NCBI GenBank assembly: GCA_016790965.1
Contig: JAEUNZ010000029.1
Coordinates: 1 to 64,000, forward strand
Reading direction: 5' to 3'
Source: SSSZ01 sp016790965
GTDB lineage: Bacteria > Pseudomonadota > Gammaproteobacteria > Burkholderiales > Rhodocyclaceae
DNA length: 64,000 nucleotides
A program made the position numbers and the translations under genes. Below, in pieces: positions 22,772 to 31,647 of this stretch (positions are counted from its first letter, which is position 1; every line of letters starts with the position of its first letter). Below the pieces are notes generated by a model, which was not told the DNA's origin, searched no databases, and saw only the letters and a list, made by a program, of their open reading frames with translations.

Positions 22772-23569
22772 ATGAGCGCTGCGGACGGCCGTCCACTACG
22801 CATCGGGCTTTCCGCCCGCCTCATGCATGAACCGCCGCGGGAGCTGAATTTCCCGGGCAAGACTCTGCAATATCTGGAGCAGTCCATCGCCCACTGGGTC
22901 ATGGCCCACGGCGCATTGGCTTTCATGGTGCCCACCATCGAGGCCGGCGGCAGCGTGCAGCGGCGCTCCATCTCGGTGAAGAGCTACGTGCAGGAACTGG
23001 ATGCCCTCATCCTCCAGGGCGGGGCCGACATGGCGCCGGAAAGCTACGGTATGGCGCCCCTGCGGGCCGAGTGGAGCGGCGACCGCATCCGCGACCGTTA
23101 CGAGATCGAACTGTTCTGGGAATTCGTCATCCAGGGCAAGCCGGTGCTGGGCATCTGCCGCGGCTGCCAGCTCATCAACGTCGCCCTGGGCGGCACCCTG
23201 GTGCAGGACATCGCTACCCAGCGCCCGGAAGCCGCCCGCCACGTGGAACCGGCGCTCTACGACGCCCACCACCACGAGGTTATCCTCATCCCGGACACGC
23301 GGCTCGCCGCAATCTACCCCGGTCGCTTCCATGGTCGGGTCATCAGTATCCATCACCAGGCCATCGATCGCCTGGGCAATGACCTGCTGGTGGAGGCGCA
23401 ATCCGGTGACGGCATCATCGAGGCCATCCGCTGGAACGGGGCGGGCTACGTGGCGGGGTTTCAATGGCACCCGGAATTCCACCGCAACGGCGCGCCCTTG
23501 CTGGATAGCGGCCCCATCATGCTGGATTTTCTGGCCGCCGCCCGGCGGGCGCGGGAGAGAGAGGGCTGA
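22772..23569 (+). CDS. Class I amidotransferase-like gamma-glutamyl hydrolase (peptidase C26)
   Basis: The 265-residue protein is of the PuuD/gamma-glutamyl-GABA hydrolase family. The nucleophile cysteine lies in GICRGCQLINVALGG and the catalytic His-x-Glu in FQWHPEF. The family removes glutamate from gamma-glutamyl amides. Placed directly after a gamma-glutamyl-ligase-type gene, it may reverse or process that product. ATG at 22772 is preferred; the preceding GTG at 22769 is in frame. The ribosome site region is formed by palindromic copy 3 and is weak. Confidence 0.85.
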   Translation: MSAADGRPLRIGLSARLMHEPPRELNFPGKTLQYLEQSIAHWVMAHGALAFMVPTIEAGGSVQRRSISVKSYVQELDALILQGGADMAPESYGMAPLRAEWSGDRIRDRYEIELFWEFVIQGKPVLGICRGCQLINVALGGTLVQDIATQRPEAARHVEPALYDAHHHEVILIPDTRLAAIYPGRFHGRVISIHHQAIDRLGNDLLVEAQSGDGIIEAIRWNGAGYVAGFQWHPEFHRNGAPLLDSGPIMLDFLAAARRAREREG

Positions 23570-23614
23570 TTGCGGGGGGCTGGGCGGCCACCAACCCGGC
23601 CCCACCGATCGTCT

Positions 23615-24229
23615 TTAATCGCAGCGGATGGTCCCGCCCACAGGCTGGCAATTCTTGCGCGGTGGGTCGGCCGAGGGGGCGTAGCGACCGCCGGAGGGGG
23701 AGGGAGGAGGCGTGGCGGGGGACGGGGGCGATGGAGGAGGGCAGCGCCCGCCCGGGCAGGCTTCGTGCGGATTGTGGGGCCGGAGCGGCACCACGGGCAC
23801 ATAGACGGGTTGCTGGGCGACGGTGGGTGACGCGGGGGCGACGCCCTGGCAGGCGGCGATGAGGTTGGCGCGCTGGGTGGCGTCTGGTTCCCTTTGGGCG
23901 TTTTCCATGCAGCGGGTGCGGCGGGCGGATTCCTCCTCGGCGAGGCGGCGCTGGCTGTCCTGGTCGCGCCGGGCGTCGTCGTCCCGCAGGCGTTCCCTTT
24001 CGGCCAGGGCTTCGCGCTCCCGGGCCAATTGCTTTTCTGCTTCGGCCTTTTGTTCCGGGCTGATCTTTTCCGCCGGGGTGACGGTTTCGGTCCGGCTGCC
24101 GGCGGTGCAGGGTTCGCTGGAAATCACCACGCGGCCGTCCGGACTGCGGCATTTGAAGGCATCCGCGCTGGCAGCGGGGGCGAGGAGCAGTGTGGCGGCG
24201 GCGAGGCAGACGAAACGGATCTGGGTCAT
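23615..24229 (-). CDS. Exported DUF4124-type protein with coiled coil and Pro-rich tail
   Basis: The 204-residue protein has a signal peptide (about 1-22, ASA end). A short domain with KCRSPDGRVVISSEPC resembles DUF4124, a small beta-rich periplasmic module with two cysteines. It then has a charged helical stretch (about 55-110) and a Pro-rich tail (PPPSPPSPATPPPSP). The function is unknown. A similar layout occurs in the gene at 63146-63610. It is transcribed towards the C26 hydrolase gene. Confidence 0.7.
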   Translation of the reverse strand: MTQIRFVCLAAATLLLAPAASADAFKCRSPDGRVVISSEPCTAGSRTETVTPAEKISPEQKAEAEKQLAREREALAERERLRDDDARRDQDSQRRLAEEESARRTRCMENAQREPDATQRANLIAACQGVAPASPTVAQQPVYVPVVPLRPHNPHEACPGGRCPPPSPPSPATPPPSPSGGRYAPSADPPRKNCQPVGGTIRCD

Positions 24230-24334
24230 GGGGACTCCCGGGGCATGGAGGCAGCACAGGGGGAACAGGCGCCAGTTATTTCCGGTTCAACGACTGAAGC
24301 CGGTCATCGGCTGACGGCGGCGGGCTCCCAATTC

Positions 24335-24571
24335 AACCTGGAAACCTCAGTTGGACGAGCCCGTTGGGGTGTTCGGGCGAGTGTCTGGCGCGAAGCGACG
24401 ACGCGGCAGGCTCATGCCTGCAAGGAGGAGCGACAAAGCCAGGCGCCCGCCCGGATGCGCAAGCGGGCTCGTGGCGATGGACCCGACGGGTGAACGTTGG
24501 GGAGGTGCGCGGAGGTTCAAGGCACAAGTCATTCCTGGGACTGACACGCAGTCAACTGAGGTTTCCAGGTT
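24335..24571. mobile_element. 237-bp element with 19-bp perfect inverted ends (MITE-like)
   Basis: The left end AACCTGGAAACCTCAGTTG (24335-24353) is the exact reverse complement of the right end (24553-24571). The inside has no open frame of note and contains short complementary words such as GGCTCATGCC. The last base is the first base of the glnD stop triplet on the + strand, so the element abuts glnD exactly. Size, lack of coding and clean ends fit a non-autonomous element; no target duplication is evident. Confidence 0.55.
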
Positions 24572-27132
24572 CAGACTCTGAGGCGTTCCATGAGTTCGGT
24601 CTCCAGCTGGATGCGGCTCCCGCTGCTGACCAGATCGCCACCGCTGAGCAGGAAGACGTCCTCGACCCGCTCTCCCAGGGTGGCGATCTTGGCGGTGTGC
24701 AGGTTGGCACCGAATTCGGCCAGGGTCGTCGCCACGGTGTAAAGCAGGCCGGGCCGGTCCGCCGCCACCAGGTTGAGGACGTAATACGCGCCTTTTTCGT
24801 CGGAGCGGATCGAGACTTCCGGTTCGATGGGGAAATGCTTGACTTGGCGGGACAGGCGCCCGCTGGTAGGCGTGTCGGGCGGGGCCTGGTGGATGAGGCG
24901 TTCGGCGAGTTCGTGTTCGATAAAGGCGACCATTTCGCGGTCGTTGTCCCGCTCGGCCACGTCAAGGACCACGAAACTGTCTAGGGCGTAGCCGTGGCGG
25001 GTGGTGTGGACCTTGGCGTCGACGATGTTGTAGCCGTTGCGGGCAAAGAAACCGACCATGCGGACGAAGAGGTCGGGCTGGTCACGGGTGTAAACCATGA
25101 CTTGCAGGCCGTCGCCTTCCGAATTGGGCTTGGCGCGCACCACCGGCTGGTCGTTGTGGATGCGGTAATGCAGCGAACGGGTATGCCAGGCGATTTCCTC
25201 CGCCGAGTGGCGTAGAAAATAGACGGTATCCAACTGGCTCCAGAGGCGCTCATGTACCGTTCCCGATAGGGCAAAGTATCGCAGCAGTCGCATCGCCTCG
25301 GCCTGACGGTCGGCGATGATGCCGTGGGGGGCGGGGGCATGGTCCTGATCCAGGCGGTGCAGGGTCTGGTAGTAGAGGTCGGCGAGCAGCTTGCCCTTCC
25401 AGTTGTTCCAGACCTTGGGGCTGGTGCCCCGGATATCGGCGTGGGTGAGGAGATAGAGGGCGGCCAGATGGCGGGAGTCGCCGACCCGAGCGGCGAAGGC
25501 GGAGATCACGTCCGGATCCGTGAGGTCTTCCTTCTGGGCCACCTGGGACATGACGAGATGGTTTTTCACCAGCCAGACGACCAGTTCGGCGTCTTCCGGT
25601 TCCAGGGCGTGGGCCGCGCAGAATTCCCGGGCGTCCGCCATGCCCAGTTCGGAATGGTCGCCGCCGCGGCCCTTGGCGATGTCGTGGAAAATGGCGGCTA
25701 CGTAGAGCAGCCAATGGCGGTCGAAGTCGCTGATGACCCGGGAGCAGAGGGGATACTCGTGGGCGAATTCCGCCATGGTGAAGCGCCGTAGGTTGCGCAT
25801 GACCTGGAGGATGTGCTGGTCCACGGTATAGACGTGGAAAAGGTCGTGCTGCATCTGGCCCACGATGCGGCCCCAGGCCGGGAGGTAGGCGCCCAGGATA
25901 TCGAGCTGGTTGAGGCGGCGGAACTCGTGAACCAGGCCCCGCGGACTCTGGAATAGCCGCAGGAAGAGGGCGCGGTTGGCGGGGTCGGCGCGGAATTCAG
26001 GCGTGATGCGCTCCCGGGCCCGCCACAGGGCCCGCAGAGTTCGGGCCGTCATGCCCTTGAGGTCCGAGAATTCCTGCATGAGCAGGAAGGCGTCGAAGAT
26101 GGCGGAGGGCTTTTGTTCGAAGAGCGATTCGCTGCGCACGTCCAGGAGGTCGCCGACGGCCTGGAAGTGGTCGTCCAGGATTTCCGGGGGCATGTCCCGA
26201 TGGGGGTAGAGGGCGGCGCCGATGTTCTGCAGCAGGATGGTGTTGAGGCCGGTGATGGCCTTGGCGTTGCGGTAGTACTCCTGCATCAGTTGCTCCGAGG
26301 CGCGCCGGGCTTCGGTGGCCTCGAAACCGAACTGTGCTGCCAGGGCATTCTGGTAGTCGAAGAGCAGCCTGTCCTCCCGCCGTCCCAGGTGCAGGTGGAG
26401 ACGGATGCGCAGATGGCGCAGGTAGTCCTCGCAGCGTTCGGCGTGCTGCATTTCCTCCCGGGTGAGGAAGCCGCAGCGTTCCAGGTCAGACCAGGCGGCG
26501 CCGTAGCCACTGGCCTGGGAAATCCAGAAAATTACCTGCAGATCCCGCAGGCCGCCGGGGGATTCCTTGCAATTGGGTTCCAGGCTGTAGGGGGTTTCGG
26601 CGAAGCGCAGGTAGCGTTCCTGCTGTTCCAGGCGCTTGGCCTGGAAGAAGTGCAGCGGGTCGAGATCTTCGCGCAGGGTGCGCTCGAAACGGGTGAATAG
26701 CCGGGTATTGCCGGCCAGCAGGCGTGCTTCGAGGAGGGCGGTCTGGACCGTGATGTCCTTTTGCGCCTCGGACAAGCATTCTTCGATGGTGCGGACGCTG
26801 TGGCCGATTTCCAGCCCGATGTCCCAGAAGCAGCCGATCAGGGCTTCCAGCCGCGCTTGCAGGGCGGCATCGGGTTCGGCGGGCAGGAGGATGAGAAGAT
26901 CGACGTCGGAGGAAGGGTAGAGTTCTCCCCGTCCGTAGCCCCCCACGGCAGCGAGGGAAAGGCTGGCCGGGAAGCGCAGCTCCTTCCACAGGCGGGTGAG
27001 CACGTCGTCCACCCGGGCGCAGCGGGAGACGAGCAGGCGCCGCGCATCACCGTGATCGGCGTATTCGCCGCGCAGGGCTTCCTGACTGGCCTTGACCTGG
27101 GCGCGCAGGGCGGCCACATCGGGCAGCTTCAT
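24571..27132 (-). CDS. glnD: Bifunctional uridylyltransferase/uridylyl-removing enzyme GlnD
   Basis: The 853-residue sensor of glutamine modifies PII proteins. The nucleotidyltransferase domain has GGYGRGELYPSSDVDLLIL (about 64-82) with its two catalytic aspartates. An HD domain carries AIFHDIAKGRGGDHSELG, and two ACT domains form the C terminus (about 680-853). The start ATG at 27132 overlaps the map stop by 4 bases (ATGA); the much longer open frame upstream is only the map gene read in another frame. It forms an operon with map, a frequent arrangement in proteobacteria. Confidence 0.96.
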   Translation of the reverse strand: MKLPDVAALRAQVKASQEALRGEYADHGDARRLLVSRCARVDDVLTRLWKELRFPASLSLAAVGGYGRGELYPSSDVDLLILLPAEPDAALQARLEALIGCFWDIGLEIGHSVRTIEECLSEAQKDITVQTALLEARLLAGNTRLFTRFERTLREDLDPLHFFQAKRLEQQERYLRFAETPYSLEPNCKESPGGLRDLQVIFWISQASGYGAAWSDLERCGFLTREEMQHAERCEDYLRHLRIRLHLHLGRREDRLLFDYQNALAAQFGFEATEARRASEQLMQEYYRNAKAITGLNTILLQNIGAALYPHRDMPPEILDDHFQAVGDLLDVRSESLFEQKPSAIFDAFLLMQEFSDLKGMTARTLRALWRARERITPEFRADPANRALFLRLFQSPRGLVHEFRRLNQLDILGAYLPAWGRIVGQMQHDLFHVYTVDQHILQVMRNLRRFTMAEFAHEYPLCSRVISDFDRHWLLYVAAIFHDIAKGRGGDHSELGMADAREFCAAHALEPEDAELVVWLVKNHLVMSQVAQKEDLTDPDVISAFAARVGDSRHLAALYLLTHADIRGTSPKVWNNWKGKLLADLYYQTLHRLDQDHAPAPHGIIADRQAEAMRLLRYFALSGTVHERLWSQLDTVYFLRHSAEEIAWHTRSLHYRIHNDQPVVRAKPNSEGDGLQVMVYTRDQPDLFVRMVGFFARNGYNIVDAKVHTTRHGYALDSFVVLDVAERDNDREMVAFIEHELAERLIHQAPPDTPTSGRLSRQVKHFPIEPEVSIRSDEKGAYYVLNLVAADRPGLLYTVATTLAEFGANLHTAKIATLGERVEDVFLLSGGDLVSSGSRIQLETELMERLRV

Positions 27133-27929
27133 TTGATCCAGTCTGGCTTGGGCCGGGTTCCGGCGGAGACCGTCAGGACTTCGTAGCCCGATTCGGTGAC
27201 CACCAGGGTGTGTTCCCATTGGGCCGACAGGCTGTGGTCCTTGGTGACGATGGTCCAGCCGTCGGCGAGTTCCCGGATAGCCGCCTTGCCGGCGTTGATC
27301 ATGGGCTCGATGGTAAAGATCATGCCGGTCTTCAACTGCACGCCGGTGCCCGCCTTGCCGTAATGCAGCACCTGGGGTTCCTCGTGGAAGCGTTCGCCGA
27401 TGCCATGGCCGCAGAATTCCCGCACCACCGAGTAGCCGTTTTTCTCCGCATGCTTCTGTATGGCGGCGCCGATGTCGCCCAGAAAGGCCCCGGGGCGCAC
27501 GGCGGCAATGCCCAGCCACAGGCATTCGAAGGTGATGTCGCACAGGCGGCGTGCCTGGATCGACCCATCGCCCACCACGAACATGCGGCTGGTGTCGCCG
27601 TGATAGCCGTCTTTGATGGTGGTGATGTCGAGGTTGACGATGTCGCCGTTCCTGAGGGCCTTGTCCCCGGGAACCCCGTGGCAGACCTGGTGATTGACCG
27701 AGGTGCAGATGGACTTGGGGTAGGGCTTGTAACCCGAGGGGGCGTAATTGAGGGGGGCCGGAATGCAGCCCTGCACCTCGACCATATAGTCGTGGCACAG
27801 GCGGTCGAGTTCGTCGGTAGTGATGCCGGCCTTGACGAAGGGTTCGATGTAGTCGAGAACCTCGGCGGCCAGGCGCCCGGCGACTCGCATTTTCTCGATG
27901 GCTTCCGGCGTCTTGATCTGAATGCCCAT
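27129..27929 (-). CDS. map: Methionine aminopeptidase, type I
   Basis: The 266-residue enzyme removes the initiator methionine. The five metal ligands of the pita-bread fold can be placed in NLDITTI, GDTSRMF, CGHGIGERFHEEP, FTIEPMIN and WEHTLVVTE. The ATG at 27929 (MGIQIKTPEAIEKM) gives the normal length; upstream codons in frame are not conserved in the family. In many proteobacteria map is divergent from rpsB; here rfbD lies between them. Confidence 0.96.
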   Translation of the reverse strand: MGIQIKTPEAIEKMRVAGRLAAEVLDYIEPFVKAGITTDELDRLCHDYMVEVQGCIPAPLNYAPSGYKPYPKSICTSVNHQVCHGVPGDKALRNGDIVNLDITTIKDGYHGDTSRMFVVGDGSIQARRLCDITFECLWLGIAAVRPGAFLGDIGAAIQKHAEKNGYSVVREFCGHGIGERFHEEPQVLHYGKAGTGVQLKTGMIFTIEPMINAGKAAIRELADGWTIVTKDHSLSAQWEHTLVVTESGYEVLTVSAGTRPKPDWIK

Positions 27930-28051
27930 GGAATGGACTCTGCGGGGGGCGTTGGGGAAGGGGCGAAGGATAGATGATGCGTCCCATTTCTCAAAGCCGG
28001 CCGGCGGCGGCATACTTCGGGCCTCTCTCTTCTGTGCTACGGAATAGTCCT

Positions 28052-28960
28052 ATGTCCATTCTTCTCCTTGGGCGCGACGGCCAGGTCGGCTGGCAGTTGC
28101 AGCGCTCCCTCGCCCCCCACGGACCCCTGACCGCCCTGGCCCGAGGCGATTGCGACCTCGCCGACCTCGACGCCCTGCGGTCCGCCTTGCGCCGGGTGGC
28201 GCCCCAGGTCATCGTCAATGCTGCGGCCTATACCGCGGTGGATAAGGCGGAAAGCGAACCCGACCTCGCCCGGCGCATCAATGCCGAGGTGCCCGGCCTC
28301 CTGGCCGCCGAGGCTGCGCGCAGCGGTGCGCTGCTGGTGCATTACTCCACGGATTACGTCTTCGACGGGGAGAAGGAGGGGCCCTACCGGGAGGACGATC
28401 CCACTGGTCCGGCCAGCGTCTACGGCCGGACCAAGCGCGAGGGGGAAGAAGCCATCGCCGAGGCGGGCGCCCAGGCACTCATCTTCCGCACCAGTTGGGT
28501 CTTCGGTGCCCGGGGGGGGAATTTCGTCAAGACCATCCTGCGTCTGGCGCGGGAGCGAGATTCCCTCAACGTGGTCGCCGACCAGACCGGCAGCCCTACC
28601 CCGGCGGCGCTCATTGCCACGGTGAGCGGTCTGGCGCTCGCTGCGGTAAGGGGTGGAGGGCTGCTGGCGCCTGGGGAGGCGCGTCTCTACCACCTGGCGG
28701 CGGCGGCCCCGGTGAGCTGGCACGCCTTCGCTCAGCGCATCGTCGCCCTGGCCAGCGCCCAGGGCTTTGTACTGAAGCTGGCCCCGGAAGCGATCCGCGC
28801 CATCACCACGGCCGAGTATCCGACGCCGGCCCGGCGTCCACGCAATTCACGCCTCGATTGCGGGCGTCTCGAAGCCGATCTCGGACTGCTCATGCCCCAC
28901 TGGCAACCCTATCTGGAAAGGGCTTTGCAACTCCTGGCGCTCAAGCAGAACGGCTACTGA
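28052..28960 (+). CDS. rfbD: dTDP-4-dehydrorhamnose reductase
   Basis: The 302-residue protein reduces dTDP-4-keto-L-rhamnose to dTDP-L-rhamnose for surface polysaccharide. It has an N-terminal Rossmann motif (LLLGRDGQVGWQL) and the conserved YSTDYVFDG and catalytic YGRTK of the short-chain reductase fold. ATG at 28052 gives the family's normal start. No other rhamnose genes are adjacent, so it stands alone between map and rpsB. Confidence 0.92.
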   Translation: MSILLLGRDGQVGWQLQRSLAPHGPLTALARGDCDLADLDALRSALRRVAPQVIVNAAAYTAVDKAESEPDLARRINAEVPGLLAAEAARSGALLVHYSTDYVFDGEKEGPYREDDPTGPASVYGRTKREGEEAIAEAGAQALIFRTSWVFGARGGNFVKTILRLARERDSLNVVADQTGSPTPAALIATVSGLALAAVRGGGLLAPGEARLYHLAAAAPVSWHAFAQRIVALASAQGFVLKLAPEAIRAITTAEYPTPARRPRNSRLDCGRLEADLGLLMPHWQPYLERALQLLALKQNGY

Positions 28961-28985
28961 CTCCACGCGGAATCCGCCTGGGGAC

Positions 28986-29014
28986 TTCTTTCACGGGCGG
29001 CGCCATAGTACAAT
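28986..29014 (+). promoter_or_regulatory. rpsB promoter
   Basis: TTCTTT (28986-28991) and TACAAT (29009-29014) are separated by 17 bp, a reasonable sigma-70 pair. The transcript would start near 29021 and have about 148 bases of leader before rpsB. Confidence 0.5.
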
Positions 29015-29039
29015 CCAAAAGTTTTTTCGGGCGCAAGTC

Positions 29040-29168
29040 CGATCAAACGGCGGCGGGCGCGGTGCCCGGCGTCATCCCTCACACCCGCCGGTTAAGGGTG
29101 CCTGCCAGAGATTCAAGCCTGGCGGGCGTTGGCGGCGGGTGGCGGTCCAACCCTTAAAGGAGTTTCAA
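29040..29168 (+). promoter_or_regulatory. Structured rpsB leader, possible S2 autoregulatory RNA
   Basis: The leader contains nested inverted repeats: CACCCGCC near 29083 with GGCGGGTGG near 29135, and CCTGCCAG with CTGGCGGG. The mRNA could therefore fold into a two-stem structure just ahead of the AAAGGAG ribosome site. Ribosomal protein S2 is known to repress its own operon through such a leader in other proteobacteria. Whether this fold matches that motif was not tested. Confidence 0.4.
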
Positions 29169-29918
29169 ATGTCCGTGACCATGCGTCAAATGCTGGAGGC
29201 CGGCGTACACTTCGGCCACCAGACCCGTTTCTGGTGCCCCAAGATGGCGCCCTACATCTTCGGTGCCCGCAACAAGATCCACATCGTCAACCTCGAACAG
29301 ACCCTGGGTAAGTACAACGAAGCCATGGCCTTCGTGAAGAAGCTGGCTTCCAAGCGGGGCAACATCCTCTTCGTCGGCACTAAGCGTCAGGCCCGCGAAA
29401 TCATGGCCGAGGAAGCCCAGCGCGCCGCAGCGCCCTACGTCGATCAGCGCTGGCTAGGTGGCATGCTGACCAATTTCAAGACCGTCAAGACTTCCATCAA
29501 GCGCCTGCGCGACATGGAACTGGCCGTCGAAGCCGGCGATCTGGACAAAATGCCCAAGAAGGAAGCCCTGACCTTCCGCCGCGAACTGGAAAAGCTGCAA
29601 AAGTCCATCGGCGGCATCAAGGACATGAACGGCCTGCCCGACGCCATCTTCATCGTCGACGTCGGCTACCACAAGATCGCCGTGACCGAAGCCAGCAAGC
29701 TGGGTATCCCGGTCATTGGCGTGGTCGATACCAATCACTCTCCGGAAGGCGTCCATTACGTCATTCCGGGTAACGACGATTCCTCCCGCGCCATCCGCCT
29801 CTACGCCCGCGGCGTCGCCGACGCCATCCTCGAAGGCCGCAGCCAGGTGGTCCAGGAAATCGTTGCCGCCGGCGGCGACGACGAGTTCGTCGAAGTCGAG
29901 GAAGAATCGGCGCAGTAA
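29169..29918 (+). CDS. rpsB: 30S ribosomal protein S2
   Basis: The 249-residue protein has typical S2 sequence throughout (MRQMLEAGVHFGHQTRFWCPKM, DQRWLGGMLTNFKT, GIPVIGVVDTNHSPE). It is part of the small ribosomal subunit. ATG at 29169 is preceded by AAAGGAG. It is the first gene of the rpsB-tsf-pyrH-frr operon, separated from tsf by a strong hairpin. Confidence 0.98.
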   Translation: MSVTMRQMLEAGVHFGHQTRFWCPKMAPYIFGARNKIHIVNLEQTLGKYNEAMAFVKKLASKRGNILFVGTKRQAREIMAEEAQRAAAPYVDQRWLGGMLTNFKTVKTSIKRLRDMELAVEAGDLDKMPKKEALTFRRELEKLQKSIGGIKDMNGLPDAIFIVDVGYHKIAVTEASKLGIPVIGVVDTNHSPEGVHYVIPGNDDSSRAIRLYARGVADAILEGRSQVVQEIVAAGGDDEFVEVEEESAQ

Positions 29919-29929
29919 TACGGTGGGGG

Positions 29930-29989
29930 GTGAGGGGCGAGGGGTGAGGGGAGTCCTTCGCGTCTCGCACCTCACCCCTTGCCCCTCAC
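29930..29989 (+). terminator. Strong hairpin between rpsB and tsf (attenuator-like)
   Basis: Twenty bases GTGAGGGGCGAGGGGTGAGG (29930-29949) pair with 29970-29989 (one G-U pair) around a 20-base loop. There is no U run after the stem, and tsf starts 17 bases later, so complete termination is unlikely. It more probably stabilises rpsB mRNA or reduces tsf read-through. Confidence 0.5.
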
Positions 29990-30006
29990 GCATCTAGGAG
30001 AATCGA

Positions 30007-30900
30007 ATGGCGGCAATTACCGCAAGCATGGTGGCTGAACTGCGCGGCAAGACCGACGCACCCATGATGGAATGCAAGAAGGCCCTCGCCGAAGCCGACG
30101 GGGATATGGGCAAGGCGGAGGAAATCCTTCGCGTCAAGCTCGGCAACAAGGCGACCAAGGCCGCCGCGCGCATCGCCGCCGAAGGCGTGGTCGGGATCTA
30201 TCTTTCCGGGGACAGCAAGCTGGGCGCCCTGATCGAAGTCAATAGCGAAACCGACTTCGTGGCCAAGAACGACGATTTCATCGCCCTTTCCAAGGGTTGC
30301 GCAGAACTGGTGGCGAACCAGGCCCCGGCCGATGTCGCTGCGCTTTCCGCACTGCCCATGGGCGAAGGCACGGTCGAGTCGACCCGCTCCGCCCTGGTGG
30401 GCAAAATCGGCGAAAACATGTCCATTCGCCGCTTTGTCCGCTACGAAGCCAAGGGCAAACTGAGTTCCTACGTCCATGGCGGCTCCAAGATCGGCGTCCT
30501 CATCGACGTCGTTGGCGGCGACGACCAACTGGCCAAGGATCTGGCCATGCACATCGCCGCGGCCAAGCCCAAGGCCCTCGACGCTTCGGGCGTTTCGGCC
30601 GAACTGCTGGACACCGAGCGCCGTATCGCCATCGAAAAGGCCCGCGCCGACAACAAGCCGGAAGCCATGCTGGAAAAGATCGCAGAAGGCACGGTGCAGA
30701 AATTCCTCAAGGAAGTCACGCTTCTGGCCCAGGTCTTCGTCAAGGCCGAAGACGGCAAGCAGACAATAGAGCAGCTTCTGAAGCAGAAGGGCGCTTCCGT
30801 GGCCGGTTTCACCCTTTACGTGGTGGGCGAGGGCATCGAGAAGAAAGTGTCCGACTTCGCCGCGGAAGTGGCCGCCCAGGCCGCCGCTGCCCAGAAGTGA
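30007..30900 (+). CDS. tsf: Elongation factor Ts
   Basis: The 297-residue guanine-nucleotide exchange factor recycles EF-Tu. It has the N-terminal UBA-like domain (MVAELRGKTDAPMMECKKAL) and the conserved EVNSETDFVAKND core. AGGAGA lies 6 bases before the ATG. It is second gene of the operon. Confidence 0.98.
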   Translation: MAAITASMVAELRGKTDAPMMECKKALAEADGDMGKAEEILRVKLGNKATKAAARIAAEGVVGIYLSGDSKLGALIEVNSETDFVAKNDDFIALSKGCAELVANQAPADVAALSALPMGEGTVESTRSALVGKIGENMSIRRFVRYEAKGKLSSYVHGGSKIGVLIDVVGGDDQLAKDLAMHIAAAKPKALDASGVSAELLDTERRIAIEKARADNKPEAMLEKIAEGTVQKFLKEVTLLAQVFVKAEDGKQTIEQLLKQKGASVAGFTLYVVGEGIEKKVSDFAAEVAAQAAAAQK

Positions 30901-30919
30901 TATCCGGAGGTCGACGCCG

Positions 30920-31636
30920 ATGACAAGCCCCCGCTACAAACGCATCCTGCTCAAGCTCTCTGGCGAAGCCCTGATGGGTGAAGACGCTTACGGCATCAAT
31001 CCGCAGACGATCGCGGCCATTGTCGGCGAGATCAAGGCAGTGGCCGACCTGGGGGTCGAAATCGGCGTCGTGATCGGCGGCGGCAACATCTTTCGCGGCA
31101 TGGCCGGCACGGCCACCGGGATGGATCGCGCCACCGCCGACTATATGGGCATGCTGGCCACGGTGATGAACGCCATGGCCCTGTCCGACGCCTTTCGCCA
31201 GGCGGGGCTCAATTCCCGGGTCCAATCGGCGCTCAACATCGAGCAGGTGGTCGAGCCCTACATCCGCGGCAAGGCCATCCGCTACCTGGAGGAAGGGAAA
31301 ATCGTCGTCTTCGGCGCCGGTACCGGCAATCCCTTCTTCACCACCGATACCGCCGCGGCATTGCGAGGATCGGAAATCGGCGCGGAAATCGTTCTGAAGG
31401 CAACCAAGGTGGACGGGATCTATACCGCCGACCCCAAGAAGGATGCCTCGGCGACGCGCTATGACCGGATCAGCTTCAATGAAGCGATTTCGCGCAACCT
31501 TGCGGTCATGGACGCCACGGCCTTCGCCCTGTGCCGCGATCAGAAACTGCCCATCAATGTGTTTTCCATCTTCAAGTCCGGCGCCCTGAAGCGCGTCGTG
31601 TGTGGCGAAGATGAAGGCACCCTGGTCTATTGCTGA
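30920..31636 (+). CDS. pyrH: UMP kinase
   Basis: The 238-residue enzyme is of the amino-acid-kinase fold and phosphorylates UMP. It shows KLSGEALMG near the start, VIGGGNIFRG, and ATKVDGIYTADPKK. It works in pyrimidine nucleotide synthesis. GGAGG lies ahead of the ATG. Its position between tsf and frr is conserved among proteobacteria. Confidence 0.97.
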   Translation: MTSPRYKRILLKLSGEALMGEDAYGINPQTIAAIVGEIKAVADLGVEIGVVIGGGNIFRGMAGTATGMDRATADYMGMLATVMNAMALSDAFRQAGLNSRVQSALNIEQVVEPYIRGKAIRYLEEGKIVVFGAGTGNPFFTTDTAAALRGSEIGAEIVLKATKVDGIYTADPKKDASATRYDRISFNEAISRNLAVMDATAFALCRDQKLPINVFSIFKSGALKRVVCGEDEGTLVYC

Positions 31637-31647
31637 CGGAGAACATG

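Noticed and set aside
27133..27987. Extension of the glnD frame to an 1138-residue protein
   Set aside because: The added part overlaps map on the same strand in another frame and has the arginine/histidine-rich composition of a shadow; ATG at 27132 with ATGA coupling is the real start.
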